Assembly: GCA_046732855.1 (NCBI GenBank)
Contig: JBKPNX010000256.1
Span: forward strand, 1-32,425
Source: JBKPNX01 sp046732855
GTDB taxonomy: Bacteria > Pseudomonadota > Alphaproteobacteria > Geminicoccales > Geminicoccaceae
Length of the DNA: 32,425 nt
Reading direction: 5' to 3'
The notes under the pieces were generated by a model. That model did not search any database. It was not told the origin of the DNA and saw only the letters and a list, made by a program, of their open reading frames with translations. Positions 15,325 to 26,970 of the stretch are shown here, piece by piece. The stretch's first letter is position 1, and each line of letters opens with the position of its first letter. The translations under genes were made by a program, and so were the position numbers.

Positions 15325-16413
15325 ATGCCACCGGACTCCCGCCACATCGTGCACAAAGGCCGCGGCGCGACCTTCAATCCGCGCGTCCGGTACGAGAGCA
15401 CCGATCTCGATCCGTTCGACGACGGCTGGGGCTCGCTCGCGCAGGCGCGCGCCGACGATCCCCCGCCGCGCACCGAGGTCACGCCCGACGCCAGCCGCAG
15501 CGTCATCGTGCGCGTCACCTCCCCGGACCTCGGCTTCGACCGCTCGATCAACCCGTACCGCGGCTGCGAGCACGGCTGCGTCTACTGCTACGCGCGCCCG
15601 ACGCACGCCTATCTCGGGCTGTCGCCGGGGCTCGACTTCGAGACCAGGCTGCTCGCGAAATTCGATGCCGCGAGCCTGCTCGAGCGCGAGCTGGCCAAGC
15701 CGGGCTACCAATGCCAGCCGATCGCGCTCGGCACCAATACCGACCCGTACCAGCCGATCGAGCGGCGGCTGCGGATCACGCGGGGCGTACTCGAGGTGCT
15801 CGCGCGCTGCCGGCACCCGCTGACGATCGTCACCAAATCCGCCGCCGTGGTGCGCGACCTCGATCTGCTCGCCCCCATGGCGCGGGACGACCTCGCGCGG
15901 GTCGCGATCTCGGTGACCACCCTCGATGGCGACCTCGCGCGCCGGCTCGAGCCGAGGGCGGCCGCTCCGCACCGGCGCCTGCAGGCGATCCGGCAATTGA
16001 GCGACGCCGGGGTGCCGACCGCCGTCATGGTCGCGCCGATCATCCCGGCGCTGACCGACCACGAGACGGAGCGGATCCTGGAAGCGGCCGCGGCCGCCGG
16101 CGCGAGCTCCGCGGGCTACGTCCTCTTGCGCCTGCCGCACGAGGTGAAGGAGCTGTTCGCGGGCTGGCTTGCCGCGCACGCGCCGGCCCGCGCCGACCAC
16201 GTGCTCTCGCTGGTGCGCCAGTGTCGCGGCGGCAAGCTGTACGATGCGACCTTCGGCCGGCGCATGCGCGGCGAGGGCCCCTACGCGCAGCTGATCGAGC
16301 GGCGCTTCGCCACCGCCAAGCGGCGGCTCGGGCTGGGTGGCGCGACGCGCCCGTTGCGCACCGATCTGTTCGTGCCGCCCGACCCGGACGAGCGGCAGCT
16401 GCGGCTGTTGTGA
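15325..16413 (+). CDS. Radical SAM protein of the PA0069 type
   Basis: The 362-residue protein has the radical SAM cluster motif CEHGCVYCYA with Cys81, Cys85 and Cys88 (CX3CX2C), preceded by the family sequence DRSINPYRGCEHGC and an N-terminal KGRGATFNP. Later blocks GTNTDPYQPIE and VTKSAAVVRDLDLL belong to the same family, which is distantly similar to spore photoproduct lyase. The reaction is not established as far as I know; a DNA repair role is plausible because of the similarity and because a LexA box precedes the gene. ATG 15325 lacks a clear ribosome binding site. The gene is divergent from the S9 peptidase, and 183 bases separate it from the SUF operon. Confidence 0.87.
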   Translation: MPPDSRHIVHKGRGATFNPRVRYESTDLDPFDDGWGSLAQARADDPPPRTEVTPDASRSVIVRVTSPDLGFDRSINPYRGCEHGCVYCYARPTHAYLGLSPGLDFETRLLAKFDAASLLERELAKPGYQCQPIALGTNTDPYQPIERRLRITRGVLEVLARCRHPLTIVTKSAAVVRDLDLLAPMARDDLARVAISVTTLDGDLARRLEPRAAAPHRRLQAIRQLSDAGVPTAVMVAPIIPALTDHETERILEAAAAAGASSAGYVLLRLPHEVKELFAGWLAAHAPARADHVLSLVRQCRGGKLYDATFGRRMRGEGPYAQLIERRFATAKRRLGLGGATRPLRTDLFVPPDPDERQLRLL

Positions 16414-16518
16414 GCTGTCCGGGAAGTCGGCGCGACCAGGCTTCCACGAAGCTGCGGCCGTAAATTGGGCCGCTTCTAAGAAACCGCGCATTCGACCGTT
16501 TTGCCGAGGCAATCGGGG

Positions 16519-16548
16519 TTGACATTCCCGCCCCGAAAGGCACATTAG
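16519..16548 (+). promoter_or_regulatory. Predicted promoter of the SUF operon
   Basis: A perfect -35 TTGACA (16519-16524) is followed after 18 bases by CATTAG (16543-16548), a weak -10. The start of transcription would fall just before or in the dyad at 16558. The weak -10 would suit a regulated promoter. Confidence 0.5.
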
Positions 16549-16557
16549 AACTGAAAT

Positions 16558-16574
16558 CGGACCGAACTGGTCCG
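16558..16574. promoter_or_regulatory. Perfect dyad in the suf promoter, candidate operator
   Basis: CGGACCGAACTGGTCCG has six-base perfect inverted arms (16558-16563 and 16569-16574) around GAACT. It lies ten bases after the predicted -10 and 22 bases before the regulator start. The position suggests binding by the Rrf2 protein encoded next, as in autoregulated isc and suf operons. Binding itself is inferred. Confidence 0.55.
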
Positions 16575-16596
16575 CTTTGCCCAAAGGATGGACGGC

Positions 16597-17091
16597 GTGA
16601 TCCGGCTGAGCAAACTGGCGGATTATGGGATCGTCATGATGACCCACATGGCGCGCGATGCCGGGCGGCAGCAGACCGCGCCGGAGATCGCCGCGCGCAG
16701 CCATCTGCCCTTGCCGATGGCGAGCAAGATTTTGAAAGGCCTGGCGCACGCCGGGCTGCTGGTCTCGCACCGTGGCGTCAAGGGCGGCTACGGCCTGGCG
16801 CGGCCGGCGCACGCGATCAGCGTCGCCGACATCATCGTCGCGCTCGAGGGCCCGATCGCGCTGACCGCATGCATCGAGCACGGGCCAGGGGAGTGCGACA
16901 TCGAGGCGCTGTGCCCGACACGCGCCAACTGGCAGCGCATCAACCGGGCGATCCGCGAGGCGCTCGAGGGGATCACACTCCTGGAAATGACGCAGACGGT
17001 GCCGGCGGCCTTTGCGAGGCGCGACCTCGCCGGCCAGCCGCTGGAGGCAACCGGCGCAGGAAGCGCGGCGTTCGCGACGCCGGGCAAATAG
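16597..17091 (+). CDS. Rrf2 family regulator of the SUF operon (IscR-like)
   Basis: A winged helix-turn-helix protein of the Rrf2 family, here 164 residues. The N-terminal LSKLADYGIVMMTHMA and the wing HRGVKGGYGLARP are typical. Cys92, Cys100 and Cys106 (CIEHGPGECDIEALC) match the cluster-binding cysteines of IscR-type regulators, so it probably senses Fe-S status. The GTG at 16597 is preferred to the ATG at 16588: AAAGGA lies eight bases before the GTG but directly abuts the ATG, and MIRLSKLADY is the usual beginning for regulators of SUF systems. It heads the operon, 30 bases before sufB, and likely controls it through the dyad at 16558. Confidence 0.9.
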   Translation: MIRLSKLADYGIVMMTHMARDAGRQQTAPEIAARSHLPLPMASKILKGLAHAGLLVSHRGVKGGYGLARPAHAISVADIIVALEGPIALTACIEHGPGECDIEALCPTRANWQRINRAIREALEGITLLEMTQTVPAAFARRDLAGQPLEATGAGSAAFATPGK

Positions 17092-17121
17092 AGCGAGAGG
17101 CCGAAGGGAGCTGAAGGACCG

Positions 17122-18570
<1,449 letters not shown>

Positions 18571-18631
18571 GCCCGCGCCGCGGCGCCGGGCCGCGCGGAC
18601 TGCGCGAAACGTGAATTCATCTGAGGAACGC

Positions 18632-19393
<762 letters not shown>

Positions 19394-19395
19394 CC

Positions 19396-20729
19396 ATGTC
19401 GATCATGGCCGAGCGCTCGATCCTGCCGGGCGCGCCTTATCCGGCGTTGTTCGGCGCGGCGCTGCCGCAGCTGCCCGGCGCGGGCCATGCCGCGATCCGG
19501 CGGCGGCGCGAAGCCGGCTTCGAGCGGTTCATGGCGCTCGGGCTGCCGGGCCCCAAGTCCGAGGCCTGGAAGTATACTCCGCTCGGCCGGCTGGCCCGCA
19601 CCGCCTTCGTCCTGTCGCCGGCAACGCCGTTGGCGCGCGTGGAGATCGAACCGTATCTGGTCGACGACGCGAGGCACTTCGTGTTCGTCAACGGTCGTTT
19701 TTCGGCTGACCTGTCGGACGCCGAGTCCGCCGACACCCGGGCAACGATCGCGAGTGTCGCCGGCGCCTTGGAACGCGGTGATCCGACGGTCCTGCCCGCG
19801 CTGCCCGAGGCGGACGCCGGGCGTGCCTTCAGCGCACTCAACGACGCCTTCATGGCGGACGGTTGCTTGATCCGGCTGGCCGACGGTCACGTACCGGAAC
19901 GCCCGGTGCAGCTGCTGTTCGTGAGCGTCGGCCAGAATCAGCCCGCGATGATCAGTCCGCGCAATCTCGTGGTCGTAGGCGCCGGCGCGCGGCTCGACCT
20001 GATCGAATCGCACGTCATGCTGGGTTCGCCCGGCGCGCTCACCAATCTCCTCAATCACGTCGTGATCGGGCGCGGTGGGGCGCTGCGCCACGATCGTCTG
20101 CAGGTCGGCGCGGCCGAGGGCACCCTGATCGGCAGGACGCACTATGAGATCGCGGCAGACGCCCGGCTGACGCAGACGCTCGCGACGCTCGGTGGTGTTT
20201 TGGTGCGCAATGAGATCGGCGCCCTCCTGCAGGGCGCGGGCATCGAGGCCGCCTTCAACGGCGTATATTTCACGCGCGGCCGCCAGCACGTCGATAACAA
20301 CATCCTGGTCGACCATGCCGCGCCGGGCAGCCTCAGCGACCAGTTCTACAAAGGCATCCTGGACGGCCAGTCGCGCGCGGTGTTCGCCGGCCGGATCGTG
20401 GTCCGGCGCGATGCGCAGAAGACCAACGCCTATCAGGCCAACAATAACCTGCTCCTGTCGCCGGATGCCGAGATCGACACCAAGCCGGAGCTCGAGATCT
20501 TCGCCGATGACGTCAAGTGCTCGCACGGCGCGACCGCGGGCGAGCTCGACGAGCGCGAGCTGTTCTATCTGCGCTCGCGCGGGCTCGATCCGGCGACCGC
20601 GCGCAGCGTGCTGACCTTCGCCTTCGCCGGCGCCGTGCTCGAGCGGTTCGCCAATCCAGGCATCGCGCGCCAGGCGAAAGCCGCGCTGCTGCGCGGCCTG
20701 CCGGGCGGCGCCGCGCTCGAGGAGCTGAC

Positions 20730-20733
<4 letters not shown>
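19396..20733 (+). CDS. sufD: Fe-S cluster assembly protein SufD
   Basis: Partner of SufB in the SufBC2D scaffold. The 445-residue product has the SufD architecture: a divergent N-terminal helical part (GLPGPKSEAWKYTPLGRLAR) and the C-terminal beta-helix with FYKGILDGQSRAVFAGRIVV, NNNLLLSPDAEIDTKPELEIFADDVKCSHGATAGELDE and LRSRGLDPATARSVLTFAFA. The CSHG block carries the conserved histidine implicated in cluster binding. It begins two bases after sufC and ends with ATGA shared with sufS, so translation is coupled. Confidence 0.95.
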
Positions 20734-21979
<1,246 letters not shown>

Positions 21980-21980
<1 letters not shown>

Positions 21981-22378
21981 TGGGAGAAGCCGTGACCGAC
22001 CAAGCCCGCCTGGACAGCGCCACCGAATTTCTGTCAGCCGACTCGGCAGACAGAGACCGTCAGGCCGAGATCGACCAGCTGAGCGAGCGCGTGATCGAGG
22101 CGTTGCGCACGGTCTATGATCCGGAAATCCCGGTGAACATCTTCGAGCTCGGGCTGGTCTACAAGATCGACGTCGGCGACCAGAACGACGTGCACATCGA
22201 CATGACCCTGACCTCTCCGATGTGCCCGGTCGCGGAGACCCTCCCCGAAGAGGTCAGGACCAAGGTCGAAGCGATCGGCGGCGTCAGTGCCGCCCAAGTC
22301 GAGGTAGTCTGGGACCCGCCCTGGAACCCCAGCATGATGACCGAGGAAGCGCAGCTGGAGCTCGGCATCCTCTACTGA
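21980..22378 (+). CDS. sufT: SUF-associated MIP18/DUF59 family protein SufT
   Basis: A small protein of the MIP18 (DUF59) family that acts as an auxiliary factor in Fe-S maturation. The 132-residue product has an N-terminal extension of about 35 residues, then EALRTVYDPEIPVNIFELGLVYKIDV, the conserved cysteine in LTSPMCPVAETLP, and VVWDPPWNPSMMTEEAQLELGIL. The ATG overlaps the last base of sufS (TGATG). It is the last gene of the operon; a hairpin follows. The extension includes one copy of the word CGGCAGAC (22044-22051), within codons such as GCA and AGA that look atypical for the gene. Confidence 0.93.
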
Positions 22379-22395
22379 ATTCTCACGCATCGTCG

Positions 22396-22423
22396 GTCTG
22401 CCGCTCGGCCATTTTCGGCAGAC
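22396..22423. terminator. Hairpin between convergent sufT and parB
   Basis: GTCTGCCG (22396-22403) and CGGCAGAC (22416-22423) form perfect eight-base arms with a 12-base loop, in the 56 bases between the two stop codons. The site could end transcription from both sides, though neither flank has a real uridine tract. The arms are two inverted copies of the dispersed word described in the findings. Confidence 0.5.
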
Positions 22424-22434
22424 ACTTATTCCGC

Positions 22435-23304
22435 TCAGGTCAGACGGCGGATCAGCTCGTCCAGCTGGTCCAACGAGCGATACGCGATGTTCAGCGTGCC
22501 CCCCTTGCCGCGCGGCTGCAGCCGCACCCGCAGACCGAGACGGCCGGACAGATCGCGTTCCACCGCCAGGGTGTTGGCGTCCCGGGCCTTGGCGGGGCCG
22601 GATCTGTGGTTCGGCCGCTCGTTACGGACGAGTGCTTCAGTTTGCCGCACATTGAGTCCGCGCGCGACCACCTGCCGCGCCAGAGGCGCGGGATCCCGAG
22701 CTCCCAGCAAGGCTCGCGCGTGGCCGGCCGAGAGCTGGCTGCTCTCCAGCATCGCACGGAGCGGTCCGGGCAGACCGAGCAGCCGGATCAGATTGGCGAT
22801 GTGGCTGCGGCTTTTGCCCAGCGTGCGCGCGAGCTCGTCCTGGGTGTGCCCGAACTCCTCGATCAGGCGCCGGTAGCCGTCCGCCTCCTCCAGCGGCGTC
22901 AGGTCCTGGCGCTGCACGTTTTCGAGCAGCGCGAGCTCCAACGCTTCGCGGTCGGACAGGGCGTAGACGACCACGGGCAGCTCGTGGCAGCCGGCGATCT
23001 GGGCGGCGCGCCACCGCCGCTCGCCCGCGACGATCTCGTATTGCTCGTCGGCGTCCGGCACGCGGCGCACCAAGAGCGGCTGCATCACACCTTTGGCGCG
23101 AATGGATTCCGTCAGCGCCGCCAGCTCGCTCTCACCGAAGTGGCGGCGCGGCTGGAGCGCCGACGGGCGCAGGAATTCGATCGGGACAATGCGCACGCCT
23201 TCAGCGCCGACAAGGTCCGCCGCACCACCCAACAGCGCCGAAAGGCCCATCCCCAGGCCGCGCTTGCGCGCGCCGGCGCGGCGGTCCGCCTCGAGCTCGC
23301 TCAT
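22435..23304 (-). CDS. parB: Chromosome partitioning protein ParB
   Basis: Binds parS, spreads on DNA as a CTP-dependent clamp and loads condensin. The 289-residue product starts with the basic RKRGLGMGLSALLG segment common in chromosomal ParB. It then has the N-terminal domain with PRRHFGESELAALTESI and the CTP/arginine patch GERRWRA (residues 94-100), the helix-turn-helix HTQDELARTLGKSRSHIANLIRLLGLP, LSAGHARALLG, and a C-terminal dimerisation region ending DQLDELIRRL. The start ATG 23304 overlaps the parA stop by four bases. A parS site lies 1.4 kb away inside rsmG. Confidence 0.96.
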   Translation of the reverse strand: MSELEADRRAGARKRGLGMGLSALLGGAADLVGAEGVRIVPIEFLRPSALQPRRHFGESELAALTESIRAKGVMQPLLVRRVPDADEQYEIVAGERRWRAAQIAGCHELPVVVYALSDREALELALLENVQRQDLTPLEEADGYRRLIEEFGHTQDELARTLGKSRSHIANLIRLLGLPGPLRAMLESSQLSAGHARALLGARDPAPLARQVVARGLNVRQTEALVRNERPNHRSGPAKARDANTLAVERDLSGRLGLRVRLQPRGKGGTLNIAYRSLDQLDELIRRLT

Positions 23305-24116
23305 GACGCGGTCGCCGCCGCCTGCTCGCGGCGCAGCATCTCGCCGGCCAGTTGCACGTAGGCCTGGGCGCCCGGGCAGCGAAAGTCGTACAGGAGCACG
23401 GGCAGACCGTGCGATGGCGCCTCGGACACCCGCACGTTGCGCGGGATCACGGTGTCGTACACGCGCTTGCCGAGGAAGCTGCGCACGTCGGCGGCGACTT
23501 GTTGGGCGAGATTGTTGCGGCGGTCGAACATGGTCAGCAGGATGCCTTGCACTTCCAGTCCGGCGTTGAAACTTCGGCGGACACGGTCGATGGTCCGCAA
23601 CAGCAGGCTGAGGCCCTCGAGCGCGAAGAACTCGCACTGCAGCGGAACTATGACCGATCGCGCGGCGACGAGGGCATTGACCGTGAGCAGCCCGAGCGAC
23701 GGCGGACAGTCGATCAGCACGTAATCGTAATCCTTGCCGGCGCCGGCGAGCGCTTCCCGCAGACGGAATTCGCGCCGGGGCCGCTCGACCAACTCCACCT
23801 CGGCGGCAGACAGATCGACCACCGACGGGATCAGGTGGAACCCCGGGATCTGCGTGCGGATGACGCCTTCGCTGAGCTTGGCCCCGCCGAGCACGATGTC
23901 GTAGCTGGTCACTGCGCGCGCCGCGTTCTCAACGCCCAGCCCGGTGCTGGCGTTGCCTTGAGGGTCGATGTCGATGAGCAGGATGGTCTTGCCGCACGCG
24001 GCGAGCGCCGTGCCGAGATTGATCGCGGTGGTGGTCTTACCGACCCCGCCCTTCTGGTTGGCAATCGCGACCACGCGGCCGAGCTGCGGCGGATTAGGAT
24101 TGACGATCACGCGCAC
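23301..24116 (-). CDS. parA: Chromosome partitioning ATPase ParA (Soj type)
   Basis: Deviant Walker A ATPase that positions ParB-parS complexes on the nucleoid. The 271-residue product has KGGVGKTTTAINLG (residues 22-35), LLIDIDPQGNAST, DYVLIDCPPSLG and the C-terminal TVIPRNVRVSEAPSHGLPV. The start is a GTG at 24116, which makes parA overlap the end of rsmG by 23 bases; the N-terminal stretch before VVAIANQKGG is short as expected. It is coupled to parB. Confidence 0.96.
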   Translation of the reverse strand: MRVIVNPNPPQLGRVVAIANQKGGVGKTTTAINLGTALAACGKTILLIDIDPQGNASTGLGVENAARAVTSYDIVLGGAKLSEGVIRTQIPGFHLIPSVVDLSAAEVELVERPRREFRLREALAGAGKDYDYVLIDCPPSLGLLTVNALVAARSVIVPLQCEFFALEGLSLLLRTIDRVRRSFNAGLEVQGILLTMFDRRNNLAQQVAADVRSFLGKRVYDTVIPRNVRVSEAPSHGLPVLLYDFRCPGAQAYVQLAGEMLRREQAAATAS

Positions 24117-24723
24117 GGCGGATTCCTCGCAGCTGGACCACGATTCCCTTCGGCTCCGACAGACTGGGGAACATCGCGGCCATCATATGCCAGCTTCGGC
24201 GCGCGTCGGTCAATTCGCGCTCCGCCGACCTGCCTTTCAGGAACAGGCAGACGCTGTCTGCCCTGACAAAGTCTTGGGCCAGCTCGAGCAGACGCGGCAA
24301 GGGCGCGAGCGCGCGCGCCGTGATCACGTCGGCCGGCCACGCTTGCAGCCGCTCGATGCGCTCGGCGTGGATCGTCACCGCGGTGCCGGTCGCCCTCGCC
24401 ACCTCGCGCAGGAACTGCGCCTTGCGCCGGTCGGCTTCGACCAGATGCACGCCCGGGACCCCGAGGAGCGCCAGCACCATGCCGGGAAATCCGGCGCCGC
24501 TGCCGAGATCGGTCAGATTTGTCGCCGTCGTGGGCAGGTGCCTGGCGAGCTGGGCGGAATCCAGGAAATGGCGGCGCCAGGGGTCGGCGAGCGTGGCCGG
24601 TCCGACGAGGTTGATCGCCCGCTGCCACCGGCACAAAAGATCGAGATGGACCGTCAGCCGCTCCAGCGTTTCACGTGAAACACCCAGCTGCTCGCCGAAC
24701 GCCTCGCGGCTGAGCGGCGGCAC
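24094..24723 (-). CDS. rsmG: 16S rRNA (guanine527-N7)-methyltransferase RsmG
   Basis: Methylates G527 of 16S rRNA. The 209-residue product has the family N-terminal region FGEQLGVSRETLERLTVHLDLLCRWQRAINLV, then HFLDSAQL and the SAM-binding motif DLGSGAGFPGMVLA, followed by EADRRKAQFLREV. The start GTG (24721-24723) directly follows the mnmG stop, so the two are coupled. The codons for VSRET near the N-terminus form a parS site, a dual use seen in several bacteria. Confidence 0.95.
   Translation of the reverse strand: MPPLSREAFGEQLGVSRETLERLTVHLDLLCRWQRAINLVGPATLADPWRRHFLDSAQLARHLPTTATNLTDLGSGAGFPGMVLALLGVPGVHLVEADRRKAQFLREVARATGTAVTIHAERIERLQAWPADVITARALAPLPRLLELAQDFVRADSVCLFLKGRSAERELTDARRSWHMMAAMFPSLSEPKGIVVQLRGIRRARDRQS
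24667..24682. promoter_or_regulatory. parS centromere site inside rsmG
   Basis: CGTTTCACGTGAAACA matches the conserved parS palindrome TGTTTCACGTGAAACA at 15 of 16 positions; the 14-base core 24668-24681 is a perfect palindrome. It lies in the codons for VSRET of rsmG, close to parA and parB. It is the only copy found in the window. Confidence 0.93.
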
Positions 24724-26574
24724 TCAGGCCGCTCGGCGGGCGTGGCGGTATAGGAGCATCAGGGCGGCCGGCGTCATCCCGGGCAGCCGGGCGGCTGCCC
24801 CGAGCGTCGGCGGGCGGACCTGGGCGAGACGCGCGCGCACCTCGCTGCTCAGGCCCGGGATCGCGTCCGGGTCGAGCGTCGTGGGCAGCACCAGGGCTTC
24901 ATCGGCGCGAAACGCGGCAATGTCCGCCGCCTGGCGCGGCAGATAGCTGGCGTAGCGCGCCTCCGTCTCCAGCTGCTCGACGATGTCCCTGCGCAACCCC
25001 AGGAGCTCCGGCCAGATGCCTGCGAGCCGCGCCAGGTCCACGTCGGGCAGACGCAACAGCTCCAGGCCACTGCGGCGCACGCCATCGAGCTTGACGTCCA
25101 GGCCGTGGCGCCGGGCGGCGCTCGGGCTCAGGCGTAGTTCACTCAGCCGCCCCACCGCGTCGGCGAGGGCGGCGCGCCTCGTGCCGAACACCCGGGCCCG
25201 CTCCCGGCCGACCACGCCGAGCGCCATGCCCTTGGGCGTCAGCCGAAAATCGGCATTGTCTGCCCGAAGCGTCAGCCGGTATTCCGCCCGTGAAGTGAAC
25301 ATGCGGTAGGGTTCGCTGACACCTTGCGTGGTCAGATCATCGATCAGCACGCCGATGTAGCCGTCGGCGCGATCGACCGTGAAGCTAGCGCCGCCCGCCG
25401 CGGCGAGCGCGGCATTGATGCCCGCGACGATGCCTTGCGCTGCCGCCTCCTCGTAGCCCGTGGTGCCGTTGATCTGACCGGCCAGGAAAAGCCCCGGCAC
25501 GCGCCTCGTCTCCAAGCTCGGTGCCAGCTCGCGCGGATCGACGTAATCGTACTCGATGGCGTAGCCCGGCTGGAGCATGGCTGCGCGCTCCAGCCCAGGT
25601 ATCGTCGCCAGCAACGCCGTCTGGAGAGGTCGCGGCAGCGACATCGAGATGCCGTTCGGATAGACCGTGGGGTCGTCCAGGCCCTCCGGCTCGAGGAAGA
25701 CCTGATGGCGCCGCCGCTCGGCGAACCGCACCACCTTGTCCTCGATCGACGGACAGTAGCGCACGCCCGCGCCGGCGATGCGCCCGGCATACACCGGCGC
25801 CTGGTCGAGGTGGGCGCGGATCAGCTCGTGGGTCGCCGGGGTGGTGGCGGTGATGGCGCACTCGACCTGCGGGTGGGCGACGCGGCTGGTCAGCCAGGAG
25901 AACGGCTCGGCCGGATCATCGCCCCGCTGGCGGGCGAGCGCGCTATAGTCGATGGTGCGGCCATCCAGGCGCGGCGGCGTGCCGGTCTTCAGCCGCCCCA
26001 GGGTGAAGCCCAGGGCATGCAGCCGCCGCGCCAGCCCTACCGCAGCCGGATCGCCGGCCCGACCCGCCGGCCAGCGATCGAGCCCGAGATGGATTTCGCC
26101 GCGGAGGAACGTGCCCGTGGTCAGCACGACCGCCGCGGCCCGCCACGCCCGGCCATCGGCACCCACCACCCCGGCGGCCCGGCCGGCACCATCGACGATC
26201 AGATCCTCGACCGGGCTCGCCTCGATGCTCAGCCCGTGCTGCGCAGCGAGCAGCCGGGCGATCGCCGTGCGGTACAGCAGCCGGTCGGCCTGCGCCCGCG
26301 GGCCACGTACGGCCGGCCCTTTGGTGCGATTGAGCACCCGAAACTGAATCCCCGCCTGGTCGATCGCACGGCCCATCAGGCCATCCAGGGCATCGATCTC
26401 CCGCACCAGGTGGCCGCGGCCCAGACCGCCGATCGCCGGGTTGCATGACATCACCCCGATGCGGTCGCGCCTGTGGGTGAGCAACAGCGTGCGCGCGCCC
26501 AGCCGGGCGCTGGCCGCGGCCGCTTCGCAGCCCGCGTGGCCGCCGCCGATCACGATCACGTCGTAGCCGGTCAT
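24724..26574 (-). CDS. mnmG: tRNA uridine 5-carboxymethylaminomethyl modification enzyme MnmG (GidA)
   Basis: FAD enzyme that with MnmE modifies the wobble uridine of certain tRNAs. The 616-residue product has the FAD-binding start YDVIVIGGGHAGCEAA, then SCNPAIGGLGRGHLVREIDALDG, RGPRAQADR, LKTGTPPRLDGRTIDYS, FLAGQINGTTGYEEAAAQG and the C-terminal RFRADE-like helical part ending PGMTPAALMLLYRH. ATG 26574 (MTGYDV) is chosen as the usual start; ATG 26592 would add six residues (MPKKAP), and neither has a clear ribosome binding site. It is followed without a gap by rsmG. The expected partner mnmE is separated from it by an unrelated small gene. Confidence 0.96.
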   Translation of the reverse strand: MTGYDVIVIGGGHAGCEAAAASARLGARTLLLTHRRDRIGVMSCNPAIGGLGRGHLVREIDALDGLMGRAIDQAGIQFRVLNRTKGPAVRGPRAQADRLLYRTAIARLLAAQHGLSIEASPVEDLIVDGAGRAAGVVGADGRAWRAAAVVLTTGTFLRGEIHLGLDRWPAGRAGDPAAVGLARRLHALGFTLGRLKTGTPPRLDGRTIDYSALARQRGDDPAEPFSWLTSRVAHPQVECAITATTPATHELIRAHLDQAPVYAGRIAGAGVRYCPSIEDKVVRFAERRRHQVFLEPEGLDDPTVYPNGISMSLPRPLQTALLATIPGLERAAMLQPGYAIEYDYVDPRELAPSLETRRVPGLFLAGQINGTTGYEEAAAQGIVAGINAALAAAGGASFTVDRADGYIGVLIDDLTTQGVSEPYRMFTSRAEYRLTLRADNADFRLTPKGMALGVVGRERARVFGTRRAALADAVGRLSELRLSPSAARRHGLDVKLDGVRRSGLELLRLPDVDLARLAGIWPELLGLRRDIVEQLETEARYASYLPRQAADIAAFRADEALVLPTTLDPDAIPGLSSEVRARLAQVRPPTLGAAARLPGMTPAALMLLYRHARRAA

Positions 26575-26907
26575 GGGCGCTTTTTTGGGCATGCGGGCGC
26601 CGCACGTCAACTGGACCGACCGCGCGCCATGCGCCCGAGAGCTAGGAGGACGTCCGGGCAGCCGGTCCAAAGCCTCCCCAAGGCAGCGTCTTCCGGTGCG
26701 GCCCCGAGAGGGCCGGGGATCGATGCAGAATGCTGCACGCCGATGCAGCCGAATCGACAGGGATTCAAGCTCGGCCCGCCGAGGCGACGGTCGTTCGACG
26801 GCCCGCTGCGGCTGCTGGCCGAGCGTGCTGAGAGGGGCTCCTCGCCGCTCGATCCATCCGCAGCCTGGATGCCGGGCGGACGCGCGGCAACGCGGGCCAA
26901 AAAGAAA
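26575..26907. other. Non-coding stretch upstream of mnmG
   Basis: About 330 bases between the mnmG start and the terminator of the next gene. It should contain the mnmG promoter, but I see no clear one. It holds TGCAGAATGCTGCA (26724-26737), five-base inverted arms around four bases, and the direct repeat CGATGCAG at 26721-26728 and 26741-26748, spaced 20 bases apart, or about two helical turns. These could be regulatory sites; no protein can be named. Confidence 0.4.
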
Positions 26908-26931
26908 GGCCGCCGGAGCATTCCGGCGGCC
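26899..26931 (-). terminator. Strong rho-independent terminator of the gene at 26971
   Basis: Ten-base perfect arms at 26908-26917 and 26922-26931 (GGCCGCCGGA and TCCGGCGGCC) enclose a four-base loop. On the minus strand they are followed by TTTCTTTTT. It lies 39 bases after the stop of the small exported protein gene and separates it from mnmG. Confidence 0.88.
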
Positions 26932-26970
26932 AAGGGGTCTGCGTCTAATCCGGAACCGACTGCCGCGCGG

